NCBI GenBank assembly: GCA_030844565.1
Contig: JAUUNK010000110.1
Coordinates: 1-15,629, forward strand
DNA from: Bacteroides ovatus
GTDB taxonomy: Bacteria > Bacteroidota > Bacteroidia > Bacteroidales > Bacteroidaceae
Direction: 5' to 3'
DNA: 15,629 nt
The position numbers were made by a program, and so were the translations under genes. Under the pieces are notes generated by a model that did no database searches, was not told the origin of the DNA, and was given only the letters and a program-made list of their open reading frames with translations. Positions within the stretch are counted from its first letter, which is position 1; every line of letters begins with the position of its first letter. Of the stretch, positions 5,767 through 13,179 are shown one piece after another.

Positions 5767-6585
5767 ATGTCACCACGTCCTAAAAATATCCGTAAAGTTA
5801 ATGACATGCCCGTTGCCGCAGGATTCAAGCCCATAGGTCTGAACGGTTGTTGTAAGAATACCATATTCTTGCATTTTGAAGAGTATGAGGCGATACGGTT
5901 ATGCGATTATGAAATGAAAACCCAACAGGAAGCGTCTGTTTCAATGGGAGTATCACGTCCGACACTAAGTCGGATATATGTCAGCGCAAGGCAAAAGATT
6001 GCCAAGGCATTGGTTCGTGGTGTTACCATTATGATAGAAGGCGGAGCAGCGTACACAGACAGTGAATGGTTCCGTTGCGGAGCATGCGGTTTCTTATTCA
6101 ACAATATCAATCCCACGCTTAAAATCCGCAAGATGGAATGTCCGGTATGCCACTCCGATGACTTAAGCGCAAGTAATATTAACATTAATAAAAATGAGAT
6201 TATGATGAAAATTGCTATTCCGACCAGAGACAATGTAGTCGATAACCATTTCGGTCATTGTGAGTATTACACAATCCTGACAGTAGGACAAAACAACCAG
6301 ATTCTAAGTAGCGAGACTATTCCTTCTCCGCAAGGATGCGGATGTAAATCCAATATCGCAGGAGAATTGGAAAACATGGGAGTCAGCGTCATGCTGGCAG
6401 GAAATATGGGGCAAGGTGCCTTGAATGTACTTACGTCCCACCATATCAAAGTCATAAGAGGCTGTTCGGGTAATATTCTGGAAGTTGCCGCTGATTATTT
6501 AAGCGGGAAACTTACAGATTCGGGAGTGGGCTGTTCATCCCATGAACATCATCATGAATGTCATGGACATAGCCATAAAGAATGA
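5767..6585 (+). CDS. DUF134 – zinc ribbon – NifX/NifB-like fusion with His-rich tail
   Basis: The 272-aa protein joins several parts. Residues 1-95 are a DUF134 domain (start MSPRPKNIRK; helix-turn-helix near 52-80, QQEASVSMGVSRPTLSRIYV), predicted to bind DNA in a sigma-region-4-like way. Residues 104-128 hold two CxxC pairs (CGAC, CPVC), a zinc-ribbon-like knuckle. Residues 147-253 match the dinitrogenase iron-molybdenum cofactor fold (NifX/NifB C-terminal family): MKIAIPTRDNVVDNHFGH, then GCGCKSN. The last 17 residues are Cys/His-rich (EHHHECHGHSH). This is likely a metal- or Fe-S-cluster-responsive regulator or carrier, not nitrogen fixation, since no nif genes are near. An in-frame Met-Met at 146-147 looks like the start of a formerly separate NifX-like gene. 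A longer TTG start at 5722 would overlap the promoter and was rejected. Stop overlaps the next start. Confidence 0.85.
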   Translation: MSPRPKNIRKVNDMPVAAGFKPIGLNGCCKNTIFLHFEEYEAIRLCDYEMKTQQEASVSMGVSRPTLSRIYVSARQKIAKALVRGVTIMIEGGAAYTDSEWFRCGACGFLFNNINPTLKIRKMECPVCHSDDLSASNININKNEIMMKIAIPTRDNVVDNHFGHCEYYTILTVGQNNQILSSETIPSPQGCGCKSNIAGELENMGVSVMLAGNMGQGALNVLTSHHIKVIRGCSGNILEVAADYLSGKLTDSGVGCSSHEHHHECHGHSHKE

Positions 6586-6959
6586 TGTCCGGAAAGAATA
6601 AGATGTCACTTAATATTATCATAGACTTTGTCATGCTGATGGCAATGGCTTTGGTAAGTATAAGTGGCTTCATATTGGAAATAGTCATTCCTTCCCGCCA
6701 TGCTGTAAGATTCCAGGACGCTACTCCATGGTGTTCACGTTTACTGGGCTTGGGAAGGCATGATTGGGGTAATATTCATTTGTGGGCGGGAGTTGTATTG
6801 GTCACTCTGCTTGCCATTCATTTCCTGTTACACATAAAGATGGTATCGGCTTTTGTCAAAAAGAAATGCCCGAACCATACACTACGGATATTGCTTTATG
6901 TTTTGTTATTGATGCTGTTAATGATGACAATAATGCCTTGGCTTTATTTATGTTATTAA
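6582..6959 (+). CDS. DUF4405-like three-helix membrane protein
   Basis: The 125-aa product has three hydrophobic segments (about residues 10-36, 66-88 and 101-122) and a cluster of histidines, His60, His66, His80 and His84, in GRHDWGNIHLWAGVV...IHFLLH. This pattern fits DUF4405, small inner-membrane proteins resembling cytochrome b-type domains, so heme or metal ligation in the membrane is plausible but not shown. The ATG overlaps the stop of the upstream DUF134/NifX gene (ATGA, 6582-6585), indicating one operon; ATG 6585 is an alternative start. The same pairing suggests the two products act together, for example in redox or metal handling. A strong hairpin follows immediately downstream. 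Confidence 0.75.
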   Translation: MMSGKNKMSLNIIIDFVMLMAMALVSISGFILEIVIPSRHAVRFQDATPWCSRLLGLGRHDWGNIHLWAGVVLVTLLAIHFLLHIKMVSAFVKKKCPNHTLRILLYVLLLMLLMMTIMPWLYLCY

Positions 6960-6964
6960 TTTAG

Positions 6965-7010
6965 AACAAGCCAACTTATTACTTTATGCGGTAGAATAGG
7001 TTGGCTTGTT
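6965..7010 (+). terminator. Intrinsic terminator of the DUF134/DUF4405 operon
   Basis: AACAAGCCAACTTATT (6965-6980) pairs with AATAGGTTGGCTTGTT (6995-7010) over 16 bp with one imperfect pair, followed by TATTTAT. It starts 6 bp after the DUF4405 stop. The next gene ends on the opposite strand at 7143, so it may also stop transcripts from that side. The 132 bp from 7011 to 7142 show no gene I can support. Confidence 0.8.
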
Positions 7011-7142
7011 TATTTATGAATATCCGATATGGTAGAACATTGGAATTTAGATTCAAGATCCTCCTCGAATTTCATACCAAGTTATTGAAGGCAATGGCAG
7101 TATACGACATTATCCCTTATATTCAAGCAGTTACGATTCCTT

Positions 7143-7838
7143 TCAATCCGCAATCTCAAACCGCACAAGCATAGAGTATTTCTTTTTAATTGTACGGAAA
7201 CTATCAAATGAAACGACATTGGAGGACAGCACGTTACTCTGTGAGAAAGGAAGGCTGCTACCTGCTTCGTCTTCTACAATACGTATTACCGGTCCCAATT
7301 TTTTACCCAATGCCTCCACCAGATAGGACGCTTTCCTCTGCGCCGCTTTCAAGGCCGCGATTTTTCCTTTTTGATGGTAGGACAACATGTCCTTGTTTTC
7401 CAGTTCACCGATGCGCATGGTATGGATACCTTTGGTATCCATACGTTTGAGGATTTCATCAATCTGTTTGAAATCCAGTAACGTAATATCGAAGGTCTTG
7501 GCCACCAGAAAGTCCTGCCCTTGCTTACGCCAATAATCACCGATCTCCTGCGTACGGACGGCATTCGGAGAGATACCCGCGTCATGCAGCACTTCCCGCA
7601 GTCCCTGTTCGATCCGGTCCAAAGAGATCTTTGTACGATATTCCTCCGGTTTGGACCTGCCATCAAACTCCTCCTCGAAGTATTCACGGATTTCGATAAT
7701 GTAGTGAATCCTGTCCGGCACGATCTCAATCTCGGATGTCCCGGTCACTTCAATGTAGCGTCCGTCTGCCTGCGCCTGCACCTGTGACAGGCCGGCTAGC
7801 GGCAGGAGCATTGCCAATAATAATAGTCTTGTTATCAT
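7143..7838 (-). CDS. SIMPL-domain (DUF541) exported protein
   Basis: The 231-aa protein has a signal peptide (MITRLLLLAMLLPLAGLSQVQAQA, cleavage near residue 22-24) and then ADGRYIEVTGTSEIEIVPDRIHYIIEI, the typical opening of a SIMPL/DUF541 domain. Later come a long helical region (KGKIAALKAAQRKASYLVEALGKKLG, about 157-182) and a final strand (SMLVRFEIAD), as in the family. SIMPL proteins are periplasmic or outer-membrane-associated oligomers of uncertain function. It is the last gene of a three-gene minus-strand operon: 12 bp separate it from the upstream gene. Length is normal for the family and no truncation is seen. Confidence 0.85.
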   Translation of the reverse strand: MITRLLLLAMLLPLAGLSQVQAQADGRYIEVTGTSEIEIVPDRIHYIIEIREYFEEEFDGRSKPEEYRTKISLDRIEQGLREVLHDAGISPNAVRTQEIGDYWRKQGQDFLVAKTFDITLLDFKQIDEILKRMDTKGIHTMRIGELENKDMLSYHQKGKIAALKAAQRKASYLVEALGKKLGPVIRIVEDEAGSSLPFSQSNVLSSNVVSFDSFRTIKKKYSMLVRFEIAD

Positions 7839-7850
7839 AAGCGGTTGTAT

Positions 7851-8723
7851 TTATTTTACTTCAAATTCCGTATCCATATAAATTTCGAGTTGCAGTCCTA
7901 TTCGGTATTTTCCTGAAAGTAACCTGCCTGCTTGGAATCGTTTCTTGTCGTTTCTGTCTGTTATCCGGTTGACATCCCATGAGACAGGAATGGTAAACAG
8001 TATCGCTTCTCCACCTTTCAAACGGGCACGGCTTTTCATATAATTCGCTTCTCCTACCCAACCGGAACGGGCAAAGGGATGTACCATATATCGCTCGTCT
8101 GTACTTATACTAGGGAAAAAGACCGGTTGTACCTCCAGGTTTGTATGGTTTTCAAATAAAATACGTATGGAATCATTATTGGATGGTAATACCTTGAAAG
8201 CAAAGGCACCGTCCATTTCCGTCTCCTTTATGGAAACAATACTTTTACCTGTCAGATTGCAATAGGTATGGATGTTGGCAAACACATAAAAATTAGCCTG
8301 GTACCTGTTGGGCTTTAACGGATATTTAAACTCGGACATACGGATATGTTCGGGTAGCGTATCGCCTTTGGATAAATCTCTTCCTCCAATGGCGAATACA
8401 AGATTGTCTATAAAGGGGAAACCGAGCCATTTGCCATTTACCATCTGTTTGAGATTATGATATTCAAGCTCGGCTGTAGGGCCATCCATATTGATTATAT
8501 CAAGCACAATCTCTTTTGTCCGAGGAGAATATACTGGTTGTCGTGTCCTGATTTTGTAGGCGTCCGCATGGGTGATGGTGACAGCGGGAAGCCTTTGTAT
8601 GCGGATGCGGCTCTCATACTTTTCTATTTCCGACAGTGACAGCGGAAAATCGATATCCTGCGCTTGCAATTTGGGTAACAAGCAGAATAAATAAACTGAT
8701 AACAAGTACGCTATTTTTTTCAT
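7851..8723 (-). CDS. Exported protein with possible Ig-like folds
   Basis: This 290-aa protein begins with a signal peptide (MKKIAYLLSVYLFCLLPKLQAQ). The rest is predicted mostly beta strand. Two segments, about 65-155 and 165-290, each read like a bacterial Ig-like unit: an early strand (KEIVLDIINMDG; DSIRILFENHTN), a middle region, and near the end a GxYR/PNRY turn followed by a strand (LKPNRYQANFYVF; LSGKYRIGLQLEIYM). The resemblance to the Big_14-type Ig-like domain is by eye only. No catalytic motif and no lipobox are visible, so a soluble periplasmic or surface-associated partner is likely. It lies between the SIMPL gene (12-bp gap) and the 766-aa gene (11-bp gap) and is surely co-transcribed with them. 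Confidence 0.6.
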   Translation of the reverse strand: MKKIAYLLSVYLFCLLPKLQAQDIDFPLSLSEIEKYESRIRIQRLPAVTITHADAYKIRTRQPVYSPRTKEIVLDIINMDGPTAELEYHNLKQMVNGKWLGFPFIDNLVFAIGGRDLSKGDTLPEHIRMSEFKYPLKPNRYQANFYVFANIHTYCNLTGKSIVSIKETEMDGAFAFKVLPSNNDSIRILFENHTNLEVQPVFFPSISTDERYMVHPFARSGWVGEANYMKSRARLKGGEAILFTIPVSWDVNRITDRNDKKRFQAGRLLSGKYRIGLQLEIYMDTEFEVK

Positions 8724-8734
8724 ACGTTTTGACT

Positions 8735-11035
8735 TTAAGGTTGTACAAACTTACATCTTCTGTTTATATATCTCCATTCTTCACTATCCCAATAATGTTT
8801 TTCGCCGTCAGACCCGGATACGACTTTTTGTTTTCCCGTAAATGTAACCTTAGCCTTTCCTCCCTCAAAAGGGTATGCAAACTTGAATTGGGGAGTAATG
8901 ATTATGTGTCCCGACGAATCGGCAAAACCCATCAGGCCTTTCTCATCCATGATTCGGAACAACCCTTCCTTGACATAATCAGGTCCGTTATCACATTCGA
9001 CTACATAAAAAAGTTTCTTGCCTGCATCGTTAATGCAGACTATCCTGGCATCTCTTGGCTTGTCTTCGTATACAAAGCCTATACCTTTGATGGTATCGGT
9101 TTGACAGAATTTATATCTGCCGTATGGCACAATGGTATCTCCACGCTCATTTAGATAACAGACCGGAACACCCGCTTCCAAACGAGGTTCAGGGGTATGG
9201 GCAATCAAGGTGGCATCATATCTCATCAAGACGGGTTGGTCGCAGGTGGAATAACCGGTAATAACCACATCCGCCTTCGGAAGGAGTGGCATGGTATCCA
9301 GTCTGTATTGAATGCATAGCGTATCCTTTCCAGGGCATAAGACAGTAGGTTCATTTCTAAACGATTGTAAAACATCCAGTACTGATTTTCGAAATGAACG
9401 GGGCGTTTTACCAAGAATAGTGGCCGTGGTGATGTAACCATCCTGATTCACTTCGTAAGCAACTCGCAAGACACAGCCTTTGTTCTTCTTCTGCCAGACT
9501 ATCGGGTATTTACATCGTCGGCTCAATGTCTTGATAAGCCAGCTTTCATCCCGTAGCTCATCCAATGATTTATCCAGTCCGAAGATGCCGGGAGGTACTT
9601 CCTCGCGCCATGTTTTCCCGTATTTTTTATCCAGATAGCGGAACACTTCCCGGTTGTAGGCTGTCAACAGACGATTGGGCGTGTTTAAATAGCAATCCAT
9701 CTTTCCGTTTTCTTTCAGGGGATAATAGCTATAATATTTGACTCCATACTTTTTCCAAAAGATATGTTCCCGTACTTTTTTGTCTTGTTCAATGGGTATG
9801 ACCAGTTTTAGATTCGGGTGCCCTTTATTGATATATTCACGTGACAATTTCGGTGAACATACATATTCTTCGATATAGTCATAAGGCAATGTCAATACCA
9901 GTTGTAAGGTGTCCGTGCATGTTGTTCCGGACACGGTGACGAGTGTGTCACAAGGATTCAAGCCAATAAATTCTGCCCGCAAAAGACATTGTCCTTTTTT
10001 TAAATGTTTTATTCTGAAAGTTCCTGTAGAATCAGTCAGCCAACCTTGAAAAGGCAATCCCTCTACTCTCAGATTGGAACCGGTCAACGGTCTTTTTATA
10101 ACATCATAGGGCGGAATCTGTCGCACTTCTTCCCCATAAACTTTACCTATAATGGAATATCCGGTTGTATCGTTATCTGCTTTGGATGGTAAATCATTTT
10201 TCTCCCAAATACCTAATACGCAGTTTAGAGGTTCCATGGTATATTTCCCGTTGATGAATAGTCTCTCCCATGGATAAATACTTTTCAGTGTCTCTTTGAA
10301 AGCTTTCACTAATGGGTGGTTCCGGTCTTCAATGTTTTCTCCTTTGGGACGTATGAACAAAGTTCGGACATCAAAGTCCAGGAGATGGCCATCCGGGGTA
10401 CATTGGATATTACGTATACTGAATATCAGCCGCTGTCCTTTGTACTTCGGAAAACGATGCCAGGGGAACCGCCGGATGATTTCATCTTGTGATTCTAAAA
10501 TCTTTATTCCAGGTTGTTTGAAATTATGGTATGTCCGTACACTTTGTATCCTGCCTTGCCTGAGTAGAATTACCTGTTCGGCTTCCATATTACGGTCGAA
10601 ACCGGAGTGGACATAATGTACCAAATCACCTTTGCCGGCCCGTAGTTCACTGCTGAACCAGCGGGCAGGAATCCTTCCGTTCTCATAATAAGGGGCAAAA
10701 AGTGTTTTCAGAGCGTCTGTGTGGTAAATCAAAGTGGAATCTTTCCGACTTGCCTTGTCATATACGCATATTTCCATACGTTGCGGGTAAAGACAGCTGT
10801 CCTCTATTTTCCAAAAGGCCGTATAACCATCCCAGTTGGCGGTTGACATACAATGATTTTCCGGAAGAAAGTCCCTTAACCGTGTATATAGGGCGGAATC
10901 CTTGTCTATTGGTCTGGCCATCAGCCACCATTGCTCACCATTGATGTAAATGACATCACAAGACTGTCCCGTCGCCTTTATATACAAAGAGACGAATAGA
11001 AACAAGATTACGATAGAATATCTCTTTATACGCAT
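8735..11035 (-). CDS. Large exported multidomain protein (CarboxypepD-reg-like, TonB-C-like, WG-repeat-like)
   Basis: The 766-aa product has a signal peptide (MRIKRYSIVILFLFVSLYIKATGQS). Residues 28-260 form an unrecognised domain with INGEQWWLMARPIDKDS and many Trp/Tyr. Residues 296-382 resemble a carboxypeptidase-regulatory-like beta sandwich (GWLTDSTGTFRIKHLKKGQC). Residues 515-580 resemble a TonB C-terminal domain (VLRVAYEVNQDGYITTATIL, then SFRKSVLDVLQSF). Residues 622-735 look like WG-type repeats (LFRIMDEKGLMGFADSSG, ITPQFKFAYPFEGGKAKVTF). No membrane anchor follows the signal peptide. It is the first gene of the three-gene operon with the Ig-like and SIMPL genes. Such domain mixes suggest an envelope or surface binding role; the overall function is unknown. 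Domain calls are by eye and the TonB-C call is the least secure. Confidence 0.65.
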   Translation of the reverse strand: MRIKRYSIVILFLFVSLYIKATGQSCDVIYINGEQWWLMARPIDKDSALYTRLRDFLPENHCMSTANWDGYTAFWKIEDSCLYPQRMEICVYDKASRKDSTLIYHTDALKTLFAPYYENGRIPARWFSSELRAGKGDLVHYVHSGFDRNMEAEQVILLRQGRIQSVRTYHNFKQPGIKILESQDEIIRRFPWHRFPKYKGQRLIFSIRNIQCTPDGHLLDFDVRTLFIRPKGENIEDRNHPLVKAFKETLKSIYPWERLFINGKYTMEPLNCVLGIWEKNDLPSKADNDTTGYSIIGKVYGEEVRQIPPYDVIKRPLTGSNLRVEGLPFQGWLTDSTGTFRIKHLKKGQCLLRAEFIGLNPCDTLVTVSGTTCTDTLQLVLTLPYDYIEEYVCSPKLSREYINKGHPNLKLVIPIEQDKKVREHIFWKKYGVKYYSYYPLKENGKMDCYLNTPNRLLTAYNREVFRYLDKKYGKTWREEVPPGIFGLDKSLDELRDESWLIKTLSRRCKYPIVWQKKNKGCVLRVAYEVNQDGYITTATILGKTPRSFRKSVLDVLQSFRNEPTVLCPGKDTLCIQYRLDTMPLLPKADVVITGYSTCDQPVLMRYDATLIAHTPEPRLEAGVPVCYLNERGDTIVPYGRYKFCQTDTIKGIGFVYEDKPRDARIVCINDAGKKLFYVVECDNGPDYVKEGLFRIMDEKGLMGFADSSGHIIITPQFKFAYPFEGGKAKVTFTGKQKVVSGSDGEKHYWDSEEWRYINRRCKFVQP

Positions 11036-11173
11036 GGATCTGTTTTACTTAATTGTCACACTATCCTTTTCAGAAATACAAAAAAGAACACTCTTTTTGT
11101 ATTCTTCTTAGACAAGAATGTGGTTGTAAGCACTCATTTCTAAAACTCCAATACGCTTCTTGCTCAATTCTAT
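11036..11173 (-). promoter_or_regulatory. Leader of the three-gene operon, AT-rich hairpin
   Basis: Upstream of the 766-aa gene there is an AT-rich stem: the ATACAAAAA arm at 11076-11084 pairs with TTTTTGTAT at 11094-11102, with GA/TC pairing above one bulged A. The minus strand also carries TATTTCTG (11078-11071), one mismatch from TAnnTTTG, but no matching -33 element. The promoter must lie in this stretch but cannot be fixed with confidence. Confidence 0.3.
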
Positions 11174-11217
11174 ATATCAGCCCTTTACTGAAGCAATTTT
11201 CAGTAAAGGGCTGATAT
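11174..11217. terminator. Long perfect hairpin, terminator for the beta-barrel gene
   Basis: An 18-bp perfect stem (arms 11174-11191 and 11200-11217, core CAGCCCTTTACTGA) encloses an 8-nt loop. On the plus strand it is followed by TGTTTTATTA; on the minus strand, where the beta-barrel gene ends 19 bp before it, the T-run is weak. It most likely ends the minus-strand pair 12313-11237 and insulates the downstream operon. Confidence 0.75.
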
Positions 11218-11236
11218 TGTTTTATTATAGAATAAA

Positions 11237-11764
11237 TTAAAAACGATAAGCGAATCCCAAATTGAATACAGCCTGATCAAAATCACTGACCAGTTGGTAG
11301 CGTAACTCGAAATTCATAATCCAACTACTTGTCAATGCGAAGTCGGCTCCACCACCGATATTCACTCCTACCCTGCATTCGTTATGATTGTCATTATCTT
11401 TGTCTATATGAATATGGTCTCCGTCCACATCAATATCAAAACCATCTCCTAGGTCAAACATCCAATTAGAAAATGTAAAACCGAATAGGGGATATAACTT
11501 TACGCTTCTGCCTACGGGACATAAATAATGGAGATTCATATTTATGTCCAACATACTAACATTGTCGTTTTCTATAAAGTAATTCAAAGACGGCTCAAGA
11601 CGTATGGGGTTGGTTATATTGTATTGATATTTCAACCCAAGGCCAATACTCTCAATTTCCGTCCCATAACTCAGTCCGAATCCAATAGCTTGTCTACCTT
11701 TTTGAGCATAAACGCCACTCAACATAACAAACAACAATCCTAAAAAAATTAAAATCTTTCTCAT
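11237..11764 (-). CDS. Small outer-membrane beta-barrel protein with Asp/His-rich loop
   Basis: The 175-aa protein has a signal peptide (MRKILIFLGLLFVMLSGVYAQ) and alternating amphipathic strands (IGFGLSYG, GLGLKYQYNI, NLHYLCPVG, LYPLFGFTFSN, VGVNIGGGADFAL, MNFELRYQLV), ending NLGFAYRF with a terminal Phe. This is the make-up of an eight-stranded OmpA/OprF-like outer-membrane barrel. A loop at about residues 104-129 is unusually rich in Asp, His and Asn (DIDVDGDHIHIDKDNDNHN) and could bind divalent metal. The gene lies 27 bp after a gene whose product also ends in His- and Asp-rich tracts, so they probably form an operon. A long hairpin follows. Function unknown. Confidence 0.75.
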   Translation of the reverse strand: MRKILIFLGLLFVMLSGVYAQKGRQAIGFGLSYGTEIESIGLGLKYQYNITNPIRLEPSLNYFIENDNVSMLDINMNLHYLCPVGRSVKLYPLFGFTFSNWMFDLGDGFDIDVDGDHIHIDKDNDNHNECRVGVNIGGGADFALTSSWIMNFELRYQLVSDFDQAVFNLGFAYRF

Positions 11765-11791
11765 TTCAATATACTTTTATACCTATAAATG

Positions 11792-12313
11792 TTAATCGTC
11801 ATCCCAATCATCATCGTCATCATCATCCCACCTATAATGTTTGTTGTGTTTATGCTTCTTGTGTTTTTTATAATGTTTGTGATGATGTTTTCGGTGATGG
11901 TCACAGTATGAACAATAATGTTCATGCCAACAATTACTATGATAATTTACCCTGTCATAGAAAGGATTGTAATATACCGATCCCGGCCTTATACCTATCT
12001 CTATCAAAACACGATCCCAGCCGTGCCTATGGTAACGTTTATAATAATCACATACATCACGCATGTGCCTGCCAGATGTTTTGGCTATTTCAAGGGCCAA
12101 ACCTACATTCCCCCAATCTCTTCCACATTGCCTATAATAATCATCCAATAGATTGTTGGGGGTATTATATTCTATACACAAACGTTTTCGGTAATCCGAA
12201 AGTTCCACAGAGGCATATTTATTTGCCCTGCCAATAAACAATGATAGCCTATCTTGCGCAAACATGGAACAAGAAATAGCTATGAGCAATAGCAAAACTT
12301 TAAATTGTCTCAT
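11792..12313 (-). CDS. Exported protein with His/Lys-rich and poly-Asp C-terminal tail
   Basis: The start at 12313 gives a 173-aa protein beginning with a signal peptide (MRQFKVLLLLIAISCSMFAQ). The open frame extends to 12448 but that extension crosses the promoter and the 35-bp element and was rejected. Residues 22-110 look helical and folded (ASVELSDYRKRLCIEYN, then DWGNVGLALEIAKTSGRHMRDVCDYY). From about 125 on the chain is dominated by His, Cys, Tyr and Lys (repeated HHRKHHHKH-type stretches at 139-160), and residues 163-173 are almost all Asp with one Trp. Such a tail could bind metal ions or the cell surface; the family is unknown to me. The base composition is visibly more AT-rich than the tra genes. 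The downstream beta-barrel gene starts 27 bp later. Confidence 0.7.
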   Translation of the reverse strand: MRQFKVLLLLIAISCSMFAQDRLSLFIGRANKYASVELSDYRKRLCIEYNTPNNLLDDYYRQCGRDWGNVGLALEIAKTSGRHMRDVCDYYKRYHRHGWDRVLIEIGIRPGSVYYNPFYDRVNYHSNCWHEHYCSYCDHHRKHHHKHYKKHKKHKHNKHYRWDDDDDDDWDDD

Positions 12314-12354
12314 ATTTTTACAAAGCTTTTTGTTGATAAATACGGTTATATTCG

Positions 12355-12386
12355 CAAATATAGGTATAAAAAAGACAAAAAGCAAT
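12355..12386 (-). promoter_or_regulatory. Promoter of the His/Asp-tail and beta-barrel operon
   Basis: The minus strand carries TATATTTG (12362-12355), an exact -7 consensus, and ATTG (12386-12383) 20 bp upstream, matching the Bacteroides -33 TTTG at three of four bases with the preferred 19-21 bp spacing. The start would lie near 12348, about 35 nt before the ATG at 12313. This is the best-formed promoter in the window. Confidence 0.65.
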
Positions 12387-12433
12387 TTTTGTCTAAAAAT
12401 TATAGCAAAACTTAGATTATTATGGTCATTTAG

Positions 12434-12468
12434 GACATTTGATGACATCTGGTGACATCTGATGACAG
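12434..12468. repeat. 35-bp tandem element, copy B (upstream of traE)
   Basis: It has the same structure as copy A at 2556-2590: GACATT followed by units TGATGACATC, TGGTGACATC and TGATGACAG, differing at 3 of 35 positions. The flanks of the two copies are not alike, so only the element itself is shared. It ends 78 bp before the traE start and 28 bp before a degenerate -7 box (TACATTCG, 12497-12504). Its likely role is as a regulatory site for the second half of the tra operon. Confidence 0.8.
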
Positions 12469-12496
12469 CACTGAATTACAGTACGTTATTCCATTT

Positions 12497-12504
12497 TACA
12501 TTCG
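12497..12504 (+). promoter_or_regulatory. Possible traE promoter (-7 box, one mismatch)
   Basis: TACATTCG matches TAnnTTTG except at one base and lies about 40 bp before the traE ATG. No clear -33 TTTG is present, which would fit a promoter that depends on an activator bound to the adjacent 35-bp element. Weak on its own. Confidence 0.3.
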
Positions 12505-12545
12505 CTGTCGAATTCAAATTTATGTCTCACCTAAATGATTCGACA

Positions 12546-12848
12546 ATGAAGAGAAGAATCCTTTTTTCTGTGATGTGTGCGGTTATTACCGCCAGTGTTT
12601 TTGCGCAGGGCCAAGGTCAGGGCCTTGCCGGTATCAACGCGGCGACCAGTCTCATGACCTCGTATTTCGATCCCGCCACTAAGTTGTGCTACGCCATCGG
12701 GGCCGTCCTGGGGTTGGTGGGCGGTATCAAGACCTACGGCAAGTTCTCCAGTGGCGATCCTGATACCTCGAAGACAGCCGCCAGCTGGTTTTTCGCATGT
12801 ATCTTTCTGATCGTGGCCGCCACCATCCTGCGTTCCTTCTTCCTCTAG
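12546..12848 (+). CDS. traE: TraE (DUF4134), small membrane protein of the mating pore
   Basis: The 100-aa protein starts MKRRILFSVMCAVITASVFA, a signal peptide or first helix, followed by a Gly/Gln-rich joint (QGQGQGLAGI) and two membrane segments (about 45-63, LCYAIGAVLGLVGGIKTYG, and 80-97). This is the TraE/DUF4134 protein of Bacteroides conjugative elements, in the VirB2/VirB3 position and possibly pilin-like. The longer frame from 12462 adds 28 residues but begins in the 35-bp element, so the internal ATG was chosen. traF starts 4 bp after its stop. First gene of the second tra unit, after the cargo region. Confidence 0.9.
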   Translation: MKRRILFSVMCAVITASVFAQGQGQGLAGINAATSLMTSYFDPATKLCYAIGAVLGLVGGIKTYGKFSSGDPDTSKTAASWFFACIFLIVAATILRSFFL

Positions 12849-12852
12849 AGGC

Positions 12853-13179
12853 ATGAAGTATCCGGTAAACAAAGGTGCGGGCAATCCCGTCGAGTTCAAG
12901 GGACTCAAGTCTCAATATCTGTTCGTTTTCGCCGGCGGACTTGTGATGGTGCTCCTTGCGGTGGTTATCCTCTATCTGGTGGGTGTGGACCAATGGATAT
13001 GCATCTCCTTCGGGAGCATATCCGGTGGCCTACTGGTATGGATGACTTTTCGGTTAAACGCCCGCTACGGTGAACACGGACTGATGAAGCTGCTGGCCGA
13101 AAAACGCCATCCGCGCTACCTAATTCACCGCAAGAGAGTCTTCAGATTATTCACGAAAAGAAAAAAACAAAAATCATGA
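12853..13179 (+). CDS. traF: TraF (DUF4133), VirB3-like membrane protein
   Basis: This 108-aa protein has two adjacent membrane segments (about 22-43 and 46-67, with QYLFVFAGGLVMVLLAVV and a following Gly-rich helix) and a basic C-terminal tail (RKRVFRLFTKRKKQKS). It is the DUF4133/TraF protein of Bacteroides conjugative elements, comparable to VirB3, which sits in the inner membrane with the VirB4 ATPase. Its stop overlaps the traG start as ATGA at 13176-13179, indicating translational coupling with that ATPase. Size and layout are normal. Confidence 0.9.
   Translation: MKYPVNKGAGNPVEFKGLKSQYLFVFAGGLVMVLLAVVILYLVGVDQWICISFGSISGGLLVWMTFRLNARYGEHGLMKLLAEKRHPRYLIHRKRVFRLFTKRKKQKS

Noticed and set aside
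5767..6959. Nitrogen-fixation genes
   Set aside because: The NifX/NifB-like fold occurs widely in non-diazotrophs and no nif structural or cofactor assembly genes are nearby.
7016..7142. Short plus-strand frame after the terminator
   Set aside because: It runs from an ATG at 7016 into the 3' end of the SIMPL gene on the other strand, has no ribosome site or known similarity, and follows a terminator.
2556..12468. The two 35-bp elements as ends of a single transposed block
   Set aside because: The block would include traA-D, which belong to the core element, and no recombinase gene or target duplication is visible; a shared regulatory site explains the pattern more simply.
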